Positions 13,125 to 16,028 of a stretch of DNA of 16,028 nt are shown here, in pieces (positions within the stretch are counted from its first letter, which is position 1; each line of letters starts with the position of its first letter). Where the stretch lies: assembly GCA_020345785.1 (NCBI GenBank), contig CP070771.1, positions 2,950,776 through 2,966,803 of the forward strand, given 5' to 3'. Origin of the DNA: Desulfobacterales bacterium (GTDB lineage Bacteria; Desulfobacterota; Desulfobacteria; Desulfobacterales; JAFDCJ01). The translations under genes and the position numbers were made by a program. The notes beneath the pieces were generated by a model. It saw only the letters and a program-made list of their open reading frames with translations. It ran no database searches and was not told where the DNA came from.

Positions 13125-14591
13125 CTATTTCTCTTCACGAATGGGCACGGTCTTGTCGAACTTCGACGTCAGCTCGAGGGTTTTGGTGACAACTTCGTCA
13201 ACGGCCTGGTCGATGGTTTCCTCACCAGCCATAGGCTTGTGGAAGACGTTCATCTGCATCTCGTAGACCTTGCCGCCGGCCTTGGTATTGAAATACCAAT
13301 AGTTGGGAACGTATTGGGCTTGCTTTTTCCAGCTGTCGATCAGGTAATCACACAAAATGCCGAATGGGTACTGATTCTCGGCGTTATGCCACATCGGATC
13401 ACTGAGAACGTCCATGCGGGTGCTCAACTGGCCGCCCTCTTTCATCACGGCCTGATGGCACTCAAATGATGCCAGGTACCGAACCAGCCAGTAAGCCGCT
13501 TCCGGGTTCTTGCTGGCCTTGGCCACACCCACCGACCAGGCACCCGTGTAAGGCTGGCCGCCGACGGTCGGATAAATACCCAGTTTACCGTCGGGTACTT
13601 TTTCGTTGATAATCGATGCGGTCCAGGCAAAACAGTTGGAAAATTGGTGCGGCTGAATAATGGCAAGGCCGCCACCCTGCTGGGCCACGACAAAGTCGAA
13701 GTTCGCCGTCAGACACCCGGGAGAGCTCCATTGGAGATCCTTTTTGTACTCTGTAAAGGTTTTCTTGAGGGCGTCTTTGTCTTTCTTGGTGATGACAAAT
13801 TCTTTGAGCTTGCCGTTTGCATCCCTGAAGACCGTGACATAATCGGCCCCTTTGCCCCACATGCGGCAGCTGATTTCGTCGTTGATCTGATAGGCACCGG
13901 CCATCAGAGCCAGGCCGAACAGGTCATGCTGAAGCGGTTTGCCCTTGAGCGTGTCGCCTTTCTTGCGGGTGAAGAATTCGCCCTGATCGTTAAGTTCTTT
14001 GGCCGTCGCAGCCGGCTTCAAGTCATAGCCGTATTTGGCTTTGAAATTCGCCTGCTCCGTCGGATCGTCGAAGACATCCTGGCGAATGAACATGGACATG
14101 TGATACGTGTAGAATGGCAACACCATCTGGTCGCCATAGGCTTGACCGCAAATCAGAATCGAAGGCGAGTGGTTGACGATATCCGCCCGGAATCCTTCAA
14201 CGCCGGCGGGATCATATTTTTTTGCAAGTTCTTCCAGCTTGTGGAGATAGGCCGACCACTCCGTGGTCCATGCAGTTTCGACATAGACCACGTCGTAATA
14301 TCCGGTCCCACCCATCAATTCGACATTTTCCTTGGAGTACACGACAGGCGAGGCAACCCGCTCCACGTTAACCTTGACACCGGTCTTTTTCGTAAATGCC
14401 TCGATATACGGCATGATTTTGTCCCAGACCTGACCGGTTTCAACGATTGTGTTGAGTGCAGCTTTATTTTTGATTTCCGGAACATCCTGCAGACTAAATT
14501 TAGCCCCAGATGCCGCTTGGGCGGTACTGAACACCATCAGCACTGCCAGCATCAAACACGAAAAGCCCAAAAATCTAATTACTCTCTTCAT
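13125..14591 (-). CDS. Extracellular solute-binding protein of the ABC importer (carbohydrate type)
   Basis: Periplasmic receptor, 488 residues. Residues 1-27 form a signal peptide: MKR, a hydrophobic core (FLGFSCLMLAVLMVF) and an Ala-x-Ala site (AQAA). There is no lipobox cysteine, so it should be free in the periplasm of a Gram-negative cell. The mature protein follows a family 1 sugar-binding pattern: an early strand and helix (KIMPYIEAFTKKTGVKVNVE), a Trp-rich ligand-type segment (YVETAWTTEWSAYL), and a C-terminal lobe with GAWSVGVAKASKNPEAAYWL. It is longer than MalE-like proteins (about 400), as is common for binding proteins of two-ATPase systems. The ATG at 14591 has AGGGGG 4-5 bases upstream. 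It is the second gene of the operon after the SDR gene (157 bp gap), and a GC hairpin at 13076-13113 follows it. The ligand is unknown. Confidence 0.93.
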   Translation of the reverse strand: MKRVIRFLGFSCLMLAVLMVFSTAQAASGAKFSLQDVPEIKNKAALNTIVETGQVWDKIMPYIEAFTKKTGVKVNVERVASPVVYSKENVELMGGTGYYDVVYVETAWTTEWSAYLHKLEELAKKYDPAGVEGFRADIVNHSPSILICGQAYGDQMVLPFYTYHMSMFIRQDVFDDPTEQANFKAKYGYDLKPAATAKELNDQGEFFTRKKGDTLKGKPLQHDLFGLALMAGAYQINDEISCRMWGKGADYVTVFRDANGKLKEFVITKKDKDALKKTFTEYKKDLQWSSPGCLTANFDFVVAQQGGGLAIIQPHQFSNCFAWTASIINEKVPDGKLGIYPTVGGQPYTGAWSVGVAKASKNPEAAYWLVRYLASFECHQAVMKEGGQLSTRMDVLSDPMWHNAENQYPFGILCDYLIDSWKKQAQYVPNYWYFNTKAGGKVYEMQMNVFHKPMAGEETIDQAVDEVVTKTLELTSKFDKTVPIREEK

Positions 14592-14695
14592 GTTACCCCC
14601 TTTCTCCTGTGAAGATTCAATTGTTCAATTTTCCGCAAAATTTTTACCTACCAGATGATGGCACCTCCTTTTTTTTAACGGGTTTTTCTGAACAC

Positions 14696-14718
14696 GGTCG
14701 GACTTCCAGGGTCCAACC
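14696..14718 (-). promoter_or_regulatory. Intergenic stem-loop between the SDR and binding-protein genes
   Basis: On the minus strand GGTTGGAC and GTCCGACC pair over 8 bases with one G-T wobble and a 7-base loop. No U-tract follows. It may be an RNA processing or stabilising element within the operon. Confidence 0.4.
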
Positions 14719-14748
14719 CCTCGTATCTCTCCTTTTATCATACGCTTA

Positions 14749-15567
14749 TCATACGCCTGAGAAGGCAGTATAGCCGCCATCCACCGGAATGACAGCGCCT
14801 GTTATGAAGCTGGCCCGCTCCGAAAGCAGCCACAACGCTGCATCAGCGACTTCTTCAATATTGCCGAAACGCGCCATCGGAACCGAGCGGAAAATTTGGC
14901 GCCCTCTCTCCGTCAGCTCACCTGTATTTTCATCAATTAGCAGGAATCGATTTTGATTGGTTAAAATAAAGCCGGGGGCGATGGCATTGACGCGAATGTT
15001 GACTGAATAATTCTGCGCCATGTGCACGGCCAGCCATTTGGTAAAGCTGTTCACGGCTGCCTTGGCATCCGAGTAGGATAAGGCCCTGGTCAGAGGCAGT
15101 ATGCCGGCGATGGATGAGATATTCAAAATAACGCCGGAATTGTTTTTGACAAATTGCTTTGCTGCGAGCTGCGATGAGATGACTGTTCCCATGTAATTTT
15201 GAAGAAATACATGGACCATGTCATCGACTTGCAAATCGAAAAAAGGCAAATCAGGGGAAGTAGTCGCTGATTTGTTGCCGCCGCCGGCACAATTGATGAG
15301 GAAATTGACAGTCGAAAATTCTTTTAGTGTCAGCAGGAATGCCGACTCCAGCGATTCCTTGGCGGTTACGTCACATTTCAACCCGATGGCCGCTCCACCT
15401 GCGGAATTGATTTCAGCAGCTTTCAGATCGGCTGCATCTTGATCGATATCCCAGATGGCGATGGAAACTCCCTGTTCCGCCAGAGCCGCTGAAATTGCGC
15501 CGCCGATCGCACCGCCGCCGCCGGTAACGATGGCCACGTTGCCTGCCAAATGATAATTTATTTTCAT
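14749..15567 (-). CDS. SDR-family oxidoreductase, similar to D-mannonate oxidoreductase
   Basis: NAD(P)-dependent classical short-chain dehydrogenase, 272 residues. The nucleotide-binding motif is TGGGGAIGG (15-23), an acidic residue after the second strand (WDID) favours NAD, NCAG is at 92-95, and the catalytic Ser/Tyr/Lys are S152, Y165 and K169 (YSDAK). The segment NQNRFLLIDENTGELTERG and the C-terminal VDGGYTAFSGV resemble bacterial SDR-type D-mannonate oxidoreductases (fructuronate reductases, B. subtilis YjmF-like), which suggests a sugar-acid or polyol substrate. That is family resemblance, not proof. The ATG at 15567 is chosen over an upstream TTG because AGGA sits 6 bases before it. 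It is the first gene of the ABC operon, under a promoter and operator at 15674-15732. An 11-bp tandem duplication spans its stop codon. Confidence 0.9.
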   Translation of the reverse strand: MKINYHLAGNVAIVTGGGGAIGGAISAALAEQGVSIAIWDIDQDAADLKAAEINSAGGAAIGLKCDVTAKESLESAFLLTLKEFSTVNFLINCAGGGNKSATTSPDLPFFDLQVDDMVHVFLQNYMGTVISSQLAAKQFVKNNSGVILNISSIAGILPLTRALSYSDAKAAVNSFTKWLAVHMAQNYSVNIRVNAIAPGFILTNQNRFLLIDENTGELTERGRQIFRSVPMARFGNIEEVADAALWLLSERASFITGAVIPVDGGYTAFSGV

Positions 15568-15673
15568 TTTCAATCCTGTCTGCTGGAAGACGGATCAAAC
15601 TGCAGATGGCAGTCCGCAACAGCCTGCAAAAAAATACGAGATAATAAATAAACAGCTGCAGAACGGGTCAAAT

Positions 15674-15702
15674 TGTTTACATTTTATATATTTTTGTAAA
15701 CA
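15674..15702. promoter_or_regulatory. Inverted-repeat operator at the SDR/ABC operon start site
   Basis: TGTTTAC (15674-15680) and GTAAACA (15696-15702) form a perfect 7-bp inverted repeat with a 15-base AT-rich spacer. The promoter-proximal half covers the expected transcription start, just after the -10 box, a typical repressor position. Half-sites of this type (TGTAAAC-like) occur in LacI-family operators, though the wide spacer is unusual for that family. The regulator is not in the window. Confidence 0.6.
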
Positions 15703-15703
15703 T

Positions 15704-15732
15704 TATATAGAAGCCTTAAACATTGATGTCAA
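15704..15732 (-). promoter_or_regulatory. Sigma70-type promoter of the SDR/ABC operon
   Basis: The minus strand has a perfect TTGACA (15727-15732), 17 bases, then TATATA (15704-15709). TATAAT (15702-15707) is also present at a 19-base spacing. Transcription would begin near 15696, leaving a leader of about 130 bases before the SDR ATG. Confidence 0.7.
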
Positions 15733-15965
15733 TAAATATCTCCTATTTAATCCAATAAAATTCTCGATTTAGCAATCACAAACCGCAACCAGTTCACTAT
15801 AAATTGATATCATTACACATATTAACAAATAAAAGGAATTATATGATGTTTTACATTGTATTAATAAATTTTAATTTTAGATACAACCTTTTGCATTAAG
15901 TTAACTATTCGGAACTATAACCAATACAACGGCCATTTCTACCCGATTAGCTGATTGGGCCTTTC

Positions 15966-16024
15966 GTAGGTTGGGTTGAGGTCGGACTGATAAATGTTGG
16001 GTTTCGTACCTCAACCCAACCTAC
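15966..16024. repeat. GTAGGTTGGGTTGAGG palindromic repeat
   Basis: GTAGGTTGGGTTGAGGT (15966-15982) has a perfect 17-bp inverted partner at 16008-16024. A nested GTTGGGTT (15996-16003) can pair alternatively with AACCCAAC (16013-16020), so the right arm has two possible partners. To my knowledge, repeats with this core occur across many bacterial phyla. The window ends 4 bases beyond it. Confidence 0.75.
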
Positions 16025-16028
16025 TCGA

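Larger units (their letters stand above)
15568..16028. other. AT-rich upstream region of the SDR/ABC operon, no gene seen
   Basis: About 460 bp without a supported gene. From about 15640 to 15930 the DNA is strongly AT-rich, as expected upstream of a regulated promoter. It contains the promoter and operator listed separately and ends in a palindromic repeat at the window edge. No regulator gene is visible before the window ends. Confidence 0.7.

Noticed and set aside
13644..14612. 322-residue plus-strand open frame opposite the solute-binding protein gene
   Set aside because: Antisense shadow of a clear gene with signal peptide and family features; long antisense frames are common in codon-biased genes.
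14664..14672. Strong GGAGGTG Shine-Dalgarno-like sequence on the minus strand between the SDR and binding-protein genes
   Set aside because: No start codon follows at a workable distance; the frame after it closes within a few codons.
15843..15899. Possible 18-residue leader peptide on the plus strand, preceded by AAGGA
   Set aside because: Short, AT-rich and without a supported promoter or downstream gene in view; a start with a purine-rich upstream patch is expected by chance here.

Overview
The window reads as chromosomal DNA of a Gram-negative bacterium, most likely Desulfobacterota (sulfate-reducer relatives). This is inferred from the pairing of a plain MoeA with a MoeA fused to a periplasmic-binding-protein-like domain, from moderate GC content, and from intergenic regions full of degenerate short tandem phrases of a kind I associate with Desulfobacterales genomes. 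No 16S rRNA or other taxonomic marker is present, so the assignment is tentative.

Layout. (1) Positions 1-5452, all on the minus strand: two molybdopterin molybdotransferase paralogues (moeA, then a moeA-PBP fusion), an MFS efflux-type transporter, and dnaJ, which runs off the left edge. An ~82-bp imperfect palindrome lies just after the second moeA, and a diverged copy lies upstream of the first, so the pair is bracketed. (2) Positions 5453-6406: a divergent intergenic region holding promoters for both sides and a mosaic of short repeats. (3) Positions 6407-7828, plus strand: a lone RhlB-like DEAD-box RNA helicase. (4) Positions 7829-8569: a convergent gene-free region that repeats, in the same order, several modules found upstream of the helicase. 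(5) Positions 8570-15567, all minus strand: one apparent operon of an SDR oxidoreductase (resembling D-mannonate oxidoreductases), a solute-binding protein, two MalF/MalG-type permeases, a 64-residue two-helix membrane protein and two different ABC ATPases. (6) Positions 15568-16028: a sigma70-type promoter with an inverted-repeat operator over the start site, AT-rich DNA, and a palindromic repeat at the window edge.

How the genes work together. The two MoeA proteins would act at the metal-insertion step of molybdenum or tungsten cofactor synthesis. The PBP-like domain may sense or bind an oxyanion or a cofactor intermediate. The right-hand operon looks like a carbohydrate, polyol or sugar-acid uptake system plus a dehydrogenase for the imported compound, probably controlled by a repressor encoded elsewhere. 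Its composition (two ATPases, two permeases, one binding protein, one tiny membrane protein) resembles the rhizobial GlpSTPQV glycerol transporter rather than standard one-ATPase sugar importers.

I see no CRISPR array, phage, transposase, tRNA or rRNA. The least explained material is the non-coding repeat architecture around rhlB and the moeA pair, followed by the unusual ABC system.
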